A DNA stretch of 64,000 nucleotides, taken from CAVSJA01 sp963728145 (GTDB lineage: Bacteria; Bacteroidota; Bacteroidia; Chitinophagales; Chitinophagaceae). The notes beneath the pieces were generated by a model, which saw only the letters and a program-made list of their open reading frames with translations, ran no database searches and was not told where the DNA came from. Each line of letters starts with the position of its first letter. Position 1 is the first letter of the stretch. The DNA lies in the NCBI GenBank assembly GCA_963728145.1, contig CAVSJA010000001.1:124001-188000 (forward strand), written 5' to 3'. This document shows positions 17,954 through 26,716 of the stretch, piece by piece. Made by a program: the position numbers and the translations under genes.

Positions 17954-18220
17954 ATTTTCGACACGCCAATAATCAATAATCGATGCTCAATAATCAATTC
18001 TCAAATCAATATCATCAATCAATATTCAAATAACATTATTCAATTTTCAAATCAATAAGCAACTTTAAACGTTCAATGCTGGCCCCACACTTGAAAATTA
18101 AATATTGACGTTGATGTTGATGTTGACTATTGATTGATGATTATTGAATAATGTTTATTGAGATTGATTTGAGCATTGATTTATTGAATATTGATTATTG
18201 ATTATTGGCGTGTCGAAAAT
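17954..18220. repeat. Large inverted repeat between convergent genes, 27-bp perfect outer arms
   Basis: The 379-bp gap contains no gene. The outermost arms 17954-17980 and 18194-18220 are perfect reverse complements over 27 bp (ATTTTCGACACGCC outside, CAATAAT words inside). Inward, the left arm continues in 7-bp register (CAATAAT, CAATAAT, CGATGCT, CAATAAT, CAATTCT from 17967), and the right arm is its looser complement. The whole block could fold into one long cruciform serving both convergent transcripts. Confidence 0.9.
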
Positions 18221-18259
18221 TATGAAGCTAAGTAGTTCTCAGTGTCTTTGTGTATCTCA

Positions 18260-20869
18260 TTACAAAGAAGAAAGACTCTCCTCAAGTACCTTAATCTTTG
18301 CTTCTGCATCCGCCTTTTTTCTTTTTTCTAATTCCACAACTTCCGGCTTTGCATTTTGTACAAACCTTTCATTGCTCAATTTCTTTTCTACCGATGCGAG
18401 AAAGCCTTGCAGGTATTGCAATTCTTTTTCAAGGTCTTCTTTTTGGTTTTCGGATTGAACGCCTTGTTCTGACTGGATATAGAATTTATCTTTTCCAATA
18501 ACTGCGGCGATGCTATCGACAACCTTATCGTTGACAAACTCGATACTTTCCGCATTTACCTGCTTGGACAGAATGGAAAGGATCTGCTGGTAATTCTTTT
18601 TATTTCCTGTTTGAGTAAATAACCTGATCGTCTCCTTTGGCTTAATATTATTCTTATTCCTGGCGTCGCGAAGGCCTGTAATAATTTCTTTCAATAATCT
18701 GCCCTGTTCAAGGACGGCAGGTTCGTCGGCTTTTGGAGCCGAGAATTGCTTTATTGTAAGATCTTCCCCATCTTCTCTTTTCTTCAACTGATGGAAAACT
18801 TCTTCGGTAATAAAGGGCATAAAGGGATGGAGCAACTGCATCAATTCTTCAAAGAAGTAAACCGTTTCTTCATAAACCTTTTGTTCGATCTTCTGCTCAA
18901 AGCCAGGCTTAATCCATTCCAGATACCAACTGCAGAAATCATCCCAGACCAGGGAATAGATCAGTTTAAGCGCTTCACTCAGACGGAAATCCGCATAAAG
19001 CTTTTCCAATTCCGATTTCGCTTCATCAAGGCGATTCTCAAACCATGTGATCGCGAAATTTTCGTGCTTACCGGGTTTATTATTTTCTAATCTTGATTCC
19101 CATCCTTTAACAAGTTTCAGCGCATTCCAGATCTTATTATTGAAATAACTGCCCTGTTCATTGCTGGATTCATCCCATAACAGGTCATTACCAGCAGGAG
19201 AAGATATCATAATGCCAAAACGAACTGCATCTGCTCCGTACTTGTCAATGAGTCCAAGAAGATCTGGTGAATTGCCTAATTGCTTGCTCATTTTTCTTCC
19301 GAGCTTATCTCTAACAATGCCCGTCAGGTATACATCACTAAAGGGTTTCTCCTGCTTGTATTCAAATCCCGCCATGATCATTCTGGCCACCCAGAAGAAA
19401 ATGATCTCGGGAGCAGTTACAAGGGTATTGGTAGGGTAGTAGTATTTAATTTCAGGGTTACCAGGACTACTATAACCCCTGAATACTTCAAAAGGCCAAA
19501 GCCATGAAGAGAACCAGGTATCAAGACAATCCTCATCCTGGGTTAATTCCAATTTCTTAGTTTCAGGTTTCTCTTTATGTAATTCTTCAAGCGACTTCGC
19601 CACATAAACATTTCCTTGCTCATCATACCAGGCAGGAATTCTTTGACCCCACCAAAGCTGCCTGCTGATACACCAGTCTTTAATATTCTCCATCCAATGA
19701 CGATAGAGATTCTTGAATTTCGCGGGATAGAAATTGATATCGCCGTCTATAACTGCCTTAAGCGCCGGGGGAGATATTTTTTTCATATCAACCCACCACT
19801 GTAATGAAAGCCTGGGTTCAACTACCACATCAGTTCTTTCTGAAAATCCGATCTGGTTGTTATAGTCTTCAATCTTTGCGATATATGAATTTGCTTCGAG
19901 ATCCTTTACAATTTTCTTTCTTGCTTCGAACCTGTCTTCTCTAATATATAGCTGTGCAGCTTCACTCAGTGTGCCATCTTCATTAAGAATATCGACTATT
20001 TCCAGTTGATGCTTTTGCCCAAGCTGGTAGTCGTTCATATCATGCGCTGGTGTGACTTTTAATGCACCGGTACCAAACTCCATCGTTACATAATCATCAG
20101 TAATAATCGGAATCCGTCGATTGATAAGTGGAATAAATGCAAATTTTCCATGAAGATGAGTGTATCGTTTGTCCTTCGGATTTACCGCAATAGCAGTATC
20201 TCCCAAAATCGTTTCGGGTCTAACAGTGGCAATGGTAACATAATCATCCTGCCCATCAATTTGGTATTTGATAAAGTATAATTTGCTTTGAACCTCTCTA
20301 TAAATTACTTCTTCATCGCTCAATGCAGTTTTTGCTTTGGGATCCCAATTGATCATTCGCTTTCCGCGATAGATAAATCCTTTCTTATAAAGCTCAACAA
20401 ATACGCTGATCACCGAATTGTAATAATGAGGATCCATTGTGAATGTAGTCCGATCCCAATCCAGGCTACAACCGAGTTTTTTCAATTGCTGAAGAATGAT
20501 CCCACCATATTTCTCTTTCCATTCCCAGGCATATTTGAGAAATTCTTCGCGGCTGAGAGAAGATTTTATAATTCCTCTTTCTCTCAACATCCCCACAACT
20601 TTTGCTTCTGTAGCAATGGAAGCATGATCTGTTCCAGGAACCCAGCAGGCATTCTTTCCCTGCATTCTCGCCCTGCGGATGAGGATATCCTGGATGGTAT
20701 TATTCAGGCAATGGCCCATGTGAAGTACACCCGTAACATTCGGCGGCGGAATGACTATCGTATAAGGCTCACGGTTATCCGGCTTACTATTGAAATAGCG
20801 CTTATGCATCCAGTGCTGATACCATTTGGCCTCTGCTGAAGTATGGTGAAAATTCTTCGACAATTCCAT
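18260..20869 (-). CDS. valS: Valine--tRNA ligase
   Basis: An 869-residue class Ia aminoacyl-tRNA synthetase that charges tRNA-Val. The HIGH element appears as HMGH in PPPNVTGVLHMGH near residues 38-50. The KMSKS element reads KMSKQLGNS, a Gln replacing the last Ser. The C-terminal 70 residues form the charged coiled coil typical of ValRS. Length and order match the bacterial enzyme. The matching tRNA-Val gene lies at 30.1 kb. A terminator-closed small peptide gene lies upstream. Confidence 0.97.
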   Translation of the reverse strand: MELSKNFHHTSAEAKWYQHWMHKRYFNSKPDNREPYTIVIPPPNVTGVLHMGHCLNNTIQDILIRRARMQGKNACWVPGTDHASIATEAKVVGMLRERGIIKSSLSREEFLKYAWEWKEKYGGIILQQLKKLGCSLDWDRTTFTMDPHYYNSVISVFVELYKKGFIYRGKRMINWDPKAKTALSDEEVIYREVQSKLYFIKYQIDGQDDYVTIATVRPETILGDTAIAVNPKDKRYTHLHGKFAFIPLINRRIPIITDDYVTMEFGTGALKVTPAHDMNDYQLGQKHQLEIVDILNEDGTLSEAAQLYIREDRFEARKKIVKDLEANSYIAKIEDYNNQIGFSERTDVVVEPRLSLQWWVDMKKISPPALKAVIDGDINFYPAKFKNLYRHWMENIKDWCISRQLWWGQRIPAWYDEQGNVYVAKSLEELHKEKPETKKLELTQDEDCLDTWFSSWLWPFEVFRGYSSPGNPEIKYYYPTNTLVTAPEIIFFWVARMIMAGFEYKQEKPFSDVYLTGIVRDKLGRKMSKQLGNSPDLLGLIDKYGADAVRFGIMISSPAGNDLLWDESSNEQGSYFNNKIWNALKLVKGWESRLENNKPGKHENFAITWFENRLDEAKSELEKLYADFRLSEALKLIYSLVWDDFCSWYLEWIKPGFEQKIEQKVYEETVYFFEELMQLLHPFMPFITEEVFHQLKKREDGEDLTIKQFSAPKADEPAVLEQGRLLKEIITGLRDARNKNNIKPKETIRLFTQTGNKKNYQQILSILSKQVNAESIEFVNDKVVDSIAAVIGKDKFYIQSEQGVQSENQKEDLEKELQYLQGFLASVEKKLSNERFVQNAKPEVVELEKRKKADAEAKIKVLEESLSSL

Positions 20870-20915
20870 CTTAAATCCGTTTCAATTTTGGCTGGCAAAT
20901 TTAAGAAATAAAAAA

Positions 20916-20933
20916 AGGCATCCGAAGATGCCT
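20916..20933 (-). terminator. Rho-independent terminator (minus strand)
   Basis: Perfect 7-bp stem AGGCATC (20916-20922) / GATGCCT (20927-20933) with a CGAA loop (TTCG on the minus strand) and an A-run on its left, i.e. a T-run after the stem on the minus strand. It ends the small peptide gene at 21006-21119 before valS begins. Confidence 0.85.
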
Positions 20934-21005
20934 TGAGGTAAAAGATTTACTGCCGGAATTTAACCCGGGATCTTTTGTGGTTCAGTAAAAGGACTGGTGT
21001 ATTAT

Positions 21006-21119
21006 TTATGCAAACCAGAACAGATAAGATAAGAGCATAATAAAGCTCAAAAATCCAACTGCTAACAAAGCTACTTTAGCATTGTCTCCCAGGTGAAAAT
21101 GTACGTTTGTCTTTTTCAT
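21006..21119 (-). CDS. Small single-helix membrane peptide, copy A (37 residues)
   Basis: A 37-residue open frame: MKKTNVHFHLGDNAKVALLA followed by a hydrophobic helix ending in SYLFWFA. It was found by reading the minus strand of the valS upstream gap. Support for a real gene is its own downstream terminator (20916-20933), a plausible start and one transmembrane helix. A paralog of the same build lies 260 bases upstream (G-D/E-N-A then helix then FWF). Function unknown. It is below the size used by most gene callers. Confidence 0.65.
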   Translation of the reverse strand: MKKTNVHFHLGDNAKVALLAVGFLSFIMLLSYLFWFA

Positions 21120-21319
21120 ACGCTACTACAGGTTTTTAAGTGAAACCGTACGATCAAATAGGGACCGGCTTTCACAGGCATACGAAAAAAAGGGGAATTC
21201 AATAGGATTCGACGATTTGGGGGGGTAAGCCTTATAACCAATTAGGTTATAACTGCAACAAAAATAATATTTGGCTTCCAAACATGCAAGTAATAATTGT
21301 TAACAAGTTTAATAAAAAA

Positions 21320-21352
21320 AATACCCACAGGGAGTCGGGTCCCATGGGTATT
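21320..21352 (-). terminator. Rho-independent terminator (minus strand)
   Basis: Stem AATACCCA (21320-21327) / TGGGTATT (21345-21352) with an inner GGGA/TCCC pair and an A-run on its left (T-run on the minus strand). It follows the stop of small peptide copy B by about 30 bases. Confidence 0.8.
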
Positions 21353-21382
21353 AAACCTATCCGAGTTTAAAAAAGAAATTCT

Positions 21383-21493
21383 TTAGCTTTGAGTGAACCA
21401 GAAAGAGAATAAAACAAGGGCTGTGAAGTAAAGCACTGCCGCCGCGGCAAGCGTTGCATTCTCCCCTGCTTGCGACAAGTCGATTTTGCGCAT
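21383..21493 (-). CDS. Small single-helix membrane peptide, copy B (36 residues)
   Basis: A 36-residue open frame: MRKIDLSQAGENATLAAAAV, then a hydrophobic helix ending LFSFWFTQS. It aligns with copy A over the GEN/GDN-A turn, the Ala/Leu-rich helix and the FWF end. It has its own terminator. Two tandem copies, each a separate transcription unit closed by a hairpin, make a chance open frame unlikely. The remaining bases between 20870 and 21626 hold no other gene that I can support. Confidence 0.65.
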   Translation of the reverse strand: MRKIDLSQAGENATLAAAAVLYFTALVLFSFWFTQS

Positions 21494-21626
21494 AGAAAAT
21501 GGATTTTTAGGGTTAAAGATTTAGTTAACCATAGTCCGGATTGGACAGTTTCAAGGGGGGTGGATTAAGTTGCATTGAAAATCAGCGTTTTACGGCCAAG
21601 TTTTTCAATAATATCCGTGTTATTCT

Positions 21627-23003
21627 ATGTACGCCATCGTTGATATAGAAACAACCGGTGGATATCCGGTAGATAACGACATAACTGAACTGGCTATTGT
21701 GTTGCATGATGGACAGAAGGTAGTGCAGCGTTTTGAAAGCCTTCTGAAACCTGCTGTTCCAATCCCTTATTATATCCAGGTACTAACGGGCATAACCCCC
21801 GCACTAGTTGAGGAGGCGGCCAATTTTGACGAAATGGCGGCCAATATTTACGAATTATTGAGGGACAAGGTCTTCGTAGCCCATAATGTAAACTTCGACT
21901 ATTCCTTCCTGAAACACCGGCTTTCGCTTTCGGGGTACGACTTGAATAGCCCTAAACTTTGCACCGTCCGCCTGGCCAGAAAAGTGTTTCCGGGCCTTAC
22001 TTCCTATAGCCTTGGGAGCTTGTGCCGCCACTTCGGAATCAATAATATGAATCGCCATCGAGCCGGTGGAGATGCCGACGCAACGGTTCAGCTGCTCGAA
22101 CATATGCTGAGGAATGACGCTGTTCCTCATATCACCGAGTTTATTAAACGAGGATCCCGGGAGCAATTCCTGCCACCCAATCTTCCCAAGGAAGAAATTG
22201 ATAAACTGCCCTATACTCCTGGTGTCTATTATTTCCATAATCAAAAGGGAAAAGTGCTATATGTTGGCAAGGCGAAGAATATCAAATGGCGGGTTAAAAG
22301 CCATTTTACGCATAACGGGGCCGGAAAACAAAGGCAGAATTTCTTAAGAAATATCTATACAGTTTCCTACCAGGCATGTGGAACCGAATTGATGGCCTAT
22401 ATTCTCGAGAATATCGAAATACGAAGATTATGGCCGGAATTCAATAGCAGTTTGAAGCGTTTTGACGCAGTATTTGGATTATATGATTATGTAGATCAGA
22501 ATGGCTACCTGCGGCTGGTGGTAGATAAAAAGAGAAAAAATGTTCAACCGCTTTATTCTTTCAATCTCCAGGTTGAAGGATTGCGATTGATGAATAAGTT
22601 GATAGAACAATTTCAACTATGCCCGAAACTTTGTTTTATTCAAACAGACAATGAGACCTGTACCGGTATAATTTCAAAAACCTGCAATGGCGCATGTGAA
22701 CAGCTCGAGTCAACCATCGTTTACAACAAGAAGGTGGAAGATGCAATTAATTTCCTGCAGAAGAATTTACCAACATTCGCGGTATTGGATAAGCGAAAAG
22801 ATGGATCCGGTCATAGCTGTATACTGATGGAAAAAGGAAGATTCTATGGCATGGGCGACCTGGGTGAAGATATATCCGTTCAAACCATCGAAGAATTAAA
22901 AACTCATCTCACCCGCTATCCTGAAACAGATTATATAAGAGGGCTGATCTATTCGTACACTGAAAAGAATCCAGACAAAAAATTAATCATACCCTATGGG
23001 TGA
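21627..23003 (+). CDS. DnaQ-like exonuclease fused to GIY-YIG (UvrC/Cho-like) nuclease
   Basis: A 458-residue two-domain nuclease. Residues 1-170 are a DEDDh 3'-5' exonuclease like the Pol III epsilon subunit (VDIETTG with D6 and E8, HNVNFDYSFL, HRAGGDADAT). Residues 200-280 are a GIY-YIG domain (LPYTPGVYYF and LYVGKAKNIKWRVKSHF) as in UvrC and Cho. The C-terminal part has cysteines (CTGIISKTCNGAC) resembling the region that follows in UvrC-like proteins. Such fusions occur in Bacteroidota and Actinobacteria and are presumed to act in DNA repair. Confidence 0.9.
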   Translation: MYAIVDIETTGGYPVDNDITELAIVLHDGQKVVQRFESLLKPAVPIPYYIQVLTGITPALVEEAANFDEMAANIYELLRDKVFVAHNVNFDYSFLKHRLSLSGYDLNSPKLCTVRLARKVFPGLTSYSLGSLCRHFGINNMNRHRAGGDADATVQLLEHMLRNDAVPHITEFIKRGSREQFLPPNLPKEEIDKLPYTPGVYYFHNQKGKVLYVGKAKNIKWRVKSHFTHNGAGKQRQNFLRNIYTVSYQACGTELMAYILENIEIRRLWPEFNSSLKRFDAVFGLYDYVDQNGYLRLVVDKKRKNVQPLYSFNLQVEGLRLMNKLIEQFQLCPKLCFIQTDNETCTGIISKTCNGACEQLESTIVYNKKVEDAINFLQKNLPTFAVLDKRKDGSGHSCILMEKGRFYGMGDLGEDISVQTIEELKTHLTRYPETDYIRGLIYSYTEKNPDKKLIIPYG

Positions 23004-23505
23004 AAACAAGTTGCTCCGAAATTGTAACAATTTTATTCCCTTTCTTTTCCTCGCGATTTCTGTTTCCTGTAACAATTCTCAGCAAAAGGAAGTGGTATCA
23101 GCTCAGAAAAAAGACAGTGTAGTTTCAAAAACACCGTACATCAATCCAATCAGGGATGAAGTTCGCAAGCAAGCTGTTGCTTCTTACAGTGAAAAAACAG
23201 AAAATCCTTTAAACGAATGGTATTTCAGAGTGGAGCTATATGAAACGAAAAACACCTTTCAATATCTTGTCAAGCTACAATACGAGGAGATACGCGGAGC
23301 GGATACCTTAAAAATTCCAAATTTCGGCCGCATGCCCGAACTGGTAATTAAGAAAGGAGAGGAGCAATATTCATGTATAATCGGTTTTCTCGACCGGAAA
23401 AACAAGTTCAGGGAATATAAAAAGGTCTATGTGAAGGATAATGTTTTGAAGATTACGACGCTTAGGCATTATTCGGTTCGCACGGTAACAGGCTCCGAGC
23501 CCTAA
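22996..23505 (+). CDS. Lipoprotein of unknown function
   Basis: A 169-residue lipoprotein precursor with a signal ending ISVSC (cysteine near residue 25), a Lys/Gln-rich linker and a compact mixed domain. Its start overlaps the nuclease gene by eight bases. The last codons, encoding TGSEP and the stop, lie inside the first unit of the 31-bp tandem repeat that follows, so the repeat has set the C-terminus. No family is recognised. Confidence 0.65.
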   Translation: MGENKLLRNCNNFIPFLFLAISVSCNNSQQKEVVSAQKKDSVVSKTPYINPIRDEVRKQAVASYSEKTENPLNEWYFRVELYETKNTFQYLVKLQYEEIRGADTLKIPNFGRMPELVIKKGEEQYSCIIGFLDRKNKFREYKKVYVKDNVLKITTLRHYSVRTVTGSEP

Positions 23506-23696
23506 AGAGGAATCTTACCAAGGTTCCGAACCCTAAAAAGGAAACTTACCAAGGTTCCGAACCCTAAAGCGGAATACTCCCAAGGAATCGGGATCAGACA
23601 GGGTTCGGAACCCTAATTCGGAGTCCCCGCCAATAGGGTTCCGAACCCTTTGAAATGCCGACTACTTTGCAAAATCCATTATTAGGGTTCGGAACC
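23491..23696. repeat. 31-bp tandem repeat and GGGTTCSGAACCC palindromes
   Basis: Three direct units of 31 bp start at 23491, 23522 and 23553, each opening with GGTTCCGAACCCTAAA or a close variant. After them come further palindromic cores of the same word at about 23601, 23636 and 23684, in both orientations. GGGTTC-S-GAACCC is itself a palindrome with an odd centre. There are no spacers of constant length and no cas genes, so this is not a CRISPR array. Confidence 0.88.
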
Positions 23697-23744
23697 TGCG
23701 TCCCCAATTTCTTCCTACTTTCGCTTTCCCAAAAACCCTCACAT

Positions 23745-24479
23745 ATGGAAAAAACAACGGGTTCATGGTATAGTCCTTCGCTGAATAAGGAAATGCCCAT
23801 TGCAGTTTATGGAAACTATGGATTTGCTTTATTGTTGATCCCTACAGCCGCGGCGGACTACCTGGAATACGAACGATTTCAATTAATGGATACACTACGG
23901 CCGTTTATCGAAGGCGGTAAAGTGAAGATCTATTCAGTCGACAGCATTAACAATGAAAGCTGGCTGAATAATAATATGAACCCCAGGGATAAGGTGATAA
24001 GGCACCAGCAATGGAATAATTATGTCTTCAATGAAGTCGTTCCATTTATTCGCACCAATTCATCGGGAGAGACTCCGATCGTTACTTGCGGAGCATCATT
24101 TGGGGCCTTACATAGCATGAATCTTTTTTTGAAGAGACCAGACCTCATCAATGGTGTTATTGCTATGAGTGGCGTTTACGATCTTACCGAATACACCAAG
24201 GGCTATTATGATGAAGATGTATACTTCAATAGTCCCATGCATTATATGCCGAATCTAACCGATCATAGTATCCTCGAACAGATTCGGAAGAATGGACACC
24301 TCCATATTTTAACCGGTAGTGGTGCGCATGAAGATCCATCCAGTAGTGGAAGATTTGGAAAGATCCTCTATGACAAAGGACTCTGGTATGAACTGGATGT
24401 ATGGGGAAATGAATGGAGTCATGACTGGCCGACGTGGAGAGCAATGCTCCCGCATTATTTAGGTACCAGATTTAATTGA
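23745..24479 (+). CDS. Alpha/beta-hydrolase, putative esterase family
   Basis: A 244-residue cytosolic protein of the putative esterase (esterase D-like) family. CGASFGA near residues 125-131 is the nucleophile elbow GxSxG, and the late SHDW block supplies the probable catalytic histidine. The start MEKTTGSWYSPSLNKEMP at 23745 is chosen. The frame is open further upstream to 23655, but those residues would derive from the repeat region. The substrate is unknown. Confidence 0.78.
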   Translation: MEKTTGSWYSPSLNKEMPIAVYGNYGFALLLIPTAAADYLEYERFQLMDTLRPFIEGGKVKIYSVDSINNESWLNNNMNPRDKVIRHQQWNNYVFNEVVPFIRTNSSGETPIVTCGASFGALHSMNLFLKRPDLINGVIAMSGVYDLTEYTKGYYDEDVYFNSPMHYMPNLTDHSILEQIRKNGHLHILTGSGAHEDPSSSGRFGKILYDKGLWYELDVWGNEWSHDWPTWRAMLPHYLGTRFN

Positions 24480-24484
24480 GACCA

Positions 24485-24657
24485 TTTGATCGGAAGAACA
24501 GCGGAACAGATGAACAGCGGAACTTGAAATGCCGAAGATTAACTCATTATACGAAAATTCGATTTTCAACATTCTACTATTCTACTGTTCCACTTCTCTA
24601 CTGATCCGCTGTTCCGCTGTTCATCTGTTCTGCTGTTCTTCCGCTCTTCCGATCAAA
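24485..24657. repeat. Inverted repeat of GGAACAG/GAACAGATGAACA words
   Basis: The left arm 24485-24523 (TTTGATCGGAAGAACAGC, then GAACAGATGAACAGCGGAAC) faces the right arm 24611-24657. The right arm is its complement with one extra 8-bp word (GAGCGGAA on the complement) and one other mismatch. The right arm overlaps the stop codon of aat (24653-24655). Related words form the arms of the repeat at 40.94-41.05 kb. Confidence 0.9.
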
Positions 24658-25303
24658 CCGAAATAAGGTCTTTCAGCAAACTAATAAACTCTTTCCTCGA
24701 AATCATTCTGGCTCCGAGGCTTTCAAGATGCGCGGTATATACCTGGCAATCGATCAATTCAATTCCTTCTTTCTTTAATTGTTCTGTATAGCAGATAAAA
24801 GCGTATTTGCTAGCATTACTAACGGTACTGAACATGCTCTCACCAAAGAACACTTTACCCATTTTGATTCCATAGATACCACCGACCAATTCTCCATCTT
24901 TCCAAACTTCTGCACTATGCGCATGACCCAGCTTATGCATTTTGATGAATGCATCCTTTACGGCATCTGTGATCCATGTTCCTGCCTGCCCCTCGCGCGG
25001 GACGGTCTTGCAATTTTCGATCACCTTATCAAAGGCCTTATTGACCGTGAATTCAAAAGCATTTCTCTTTATCAATTGCTGCATGCTTTTGCTCACCTTT
25101 AATTCATCCGGGATCAAAATAAATCTTGGATCCGGACACCACCATAAGATATGTTGTCCTTCATACCAGGGAAATATTCCATTGCGGTAGGCGAGGAGCA
25201 GGCGCTCAGGTGAAAGGTCTCCGCCAACTGCCAATAATCCATCCGGCTCGGAGAGATGTCCGGGCGGAAAGAGGAGTTCCTTATCGAGCGCGAATAACGG
25301 CAT
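24653..25303 (-). CDS. aat: Leucyl/phenylalanyl-tRNA--protein transferase
   Basis: A 216-residue Aat enzyme, which moves Leu or Phe from aminoacyl-tRNA onto N-terminal Arg or Lys of proteins and so marks them for ClpS/ClpAP. Visible blocks are FPPGHLSEPDGLLAVGGDLS at the N-terminus, NGIFPWYEG, LWWCPDPRF, GHAHSAEVW and GGIYGIKMGKVFFGESMFS. The length is typical. The recognition partner ClpS is encoded at 45.9 kb. The stop lies in the arm of an inverted repeat. Confidence 0.96.
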   Translation of the reverse strand: MPLFALDKELLFPPGHLSEPDGLLAVGGDLSPERLLLAYRNGIFPWYEGQHILWWCPDPRFILIPDELKVSKSMQQLIKRNAFEFTVNKAFDKVIENCKTVPREGQAGTWITDAVKDAFIKMHKLGHAHSAEVWKDGELVGGIYGIKMGKVFFGESMFSTVSNASKYAFICYTEQLKKEGIELIDCQVYTAHLESLGARMISRKEFISLLKDLISV

Positions 25304-25618
25304 TGATCAGTAAAATGTGAGTGCAAATATAGAACCGGGCGGATAGAATGTCGAAGAATAGGTCCGGCCCTCATTTTCAATCAAACCTGTTCATGATCTG
25401 TTAAAAAAATCATGCAATTCTCAGCCTGTCTGTATTTGTTTCGCAATTTTTGCTATTTCCCCTTGCAGTTTTCCAGTCATTACGGAAAATCAATAATTAA
25501 CCTTATTTCCACTCCTCTTTTTGGCACGAATTGAGACTGACTTAGCTAAAGCTTCGGAAATCAATTTTAAATGGGTTCGCTGGTAATCTACTTTAGTTCC
25601 TGATTAAAACTAACCGGC
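25304..25618. other. Gene-free gap between divergent genes
   Basis: This 315-bp gap upstream of aat and of the desaturase gene should hold both promoters. No strict TAnnTTTG element, no repeat arm and no coding frame that I can support were found. Confidence 0.6.
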
Positions 25619-26716
25619 GTGAACAAATTAAAATTTCAAAAAGACGAAGGCACGGCCTTTTATAAAGACCTGACCACAACCCTTGACCTGTATTTTGCAA
25701 CCCGGAAGATCGGAAAGGAAGGAAACAGCATCATGCATTTCAAAATTGCACTCTACTTCGGTTTAGTCCTACTTTTCTATGCGCTGATGATCTCTGCGGC
25801 AAATTTGTTCATCTTTTATACCTTTTACCTTTTGCTTGGATTGGCAGTTTTACTCACTGCCTTTAATGTTTCTCACGACGCTGCACATGGCGTGGCAGTG
25901 AAGAGTAAGTTTTGGAACAAGGTTCTCTTTCAGTTAAGCTTCCAGCTACAGGGTAACAATGCATATGTGTGGGGAAAGAATCATACTGAATCGCATCATC
26001 TTTATACCAATATTGAAGGCAGCGATATTGATGTATTGAATAACCCTCTGGTCCGCATGACGGAAACACAGGAACTGAAATGGTTTCATAAATATCAGCA
26101 CCTATATAGCCCTTTCCTGTATTTATTGTACTCCTTAAATTGGTTTTTATTCCGGGAAACGCTGATGCTGTTCAATTATTCCAGCCGAACCATCAAGATT
26201 GCCATTCCCCCAATAGAAGTTGCAAAGCTGATTTTTTTCAAACTCTTTTACATCTTCTACATGATTGTTTTGCCAGCGTATCTTCTGCCATTTGGAATTG
26301 GAAATGTCTTATTGGCATTTTTGCTCAATCACTTTATTGTTTCAATAATCTTCGTGGGTGTTTTGGGTGTATCCCATCTTTCAGATTATGTAAAACATCC
26401 AACTCCTGATGACGAAAACAAATTGAACATGAGCTGGGCCAAGCTTCAAATGCTTACCTCTGTTGACTATGATACCGAAAGCGTTTTCTTTAATTGGACT
26501 TTAGGAGGATTCAATGCGCATGCCTTACATCATCTGTTACCTAATATCAGCCATGTTCACTACCTGGAAATACTCCCCATTTTCCGAGAACTCTGCAAGA
26601 AGCATAATATCACCTACATGGAAATGCCCTACCAAAGCGCAATCAAAGCACACTTTCGCTTTCTCAAGGGAATGGGTAATCAGCAACACTTAACTCCCAG
26701 GAATTATGAAAGATAA
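25619..26716 (+). CDS. Membrane fatty acid desaturase
   Basis: A 365-residue integral membrane di-iron desaturase. The three histidine boxes are HDAAH (in FNVSHDAAHG), HTESHH and HALHH (in FNAHALHHLLPNISHVHY), spaced by hydrophobic helices as in acyl-lipid/acyl-CoA front-end desaturases. The only suitable start is a GTG at 25619. A second, broken desaturase gene follows with an 11-base overlap, so the pair is a tandem duplication. It would introduce double bonds into membrane fatty acids or act on a related lipid. Confidence 0.88.
   Translation: MNKLKFQKDEGTAFYKDLTTTLDLYFATRKIGKEGNSIMHFKIALYFGLVLLFYALMISAANLFIFYTFYLLLGLAVLLTAFNVSHDAAHGVAVKSKFWNKVLFQLSFQLQGNNAYVWGKNHTESHHLYTNIEGSDIDVLNNPLVRMTETQELKWFHKYQHLYSPFLYLLYSLNWFLFRETLMLFNYSSRTIKIAIPPIEVAKLIFFKLFYIFYMIVLPAYLLPFGIGNVLLAFLLNHFIVSIIFVGVLGVSHLSDYVKHPTPDDENKLNMSWAKLQMLTSVDYDTESVFFNWTLGGFNAHALHHLLPNISHVHYLEILPIFRELCKKHNITYMEMPYQSAIKAHFRFLKGMGNQQHLTPRNYER

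Noticed and set aside
20288..20839. 183-codon plus-strand frame opposite valS
   Set aside because: Valyl-tRNA synthetase on the other strand accounts for the openness; no domain is visible in the antisense product.
23491..23696. CRISPR-like array
   Set aside because: The 31-bp units are contiguous without unique spacers, cores appear in both orientations, and no cas gene is near.
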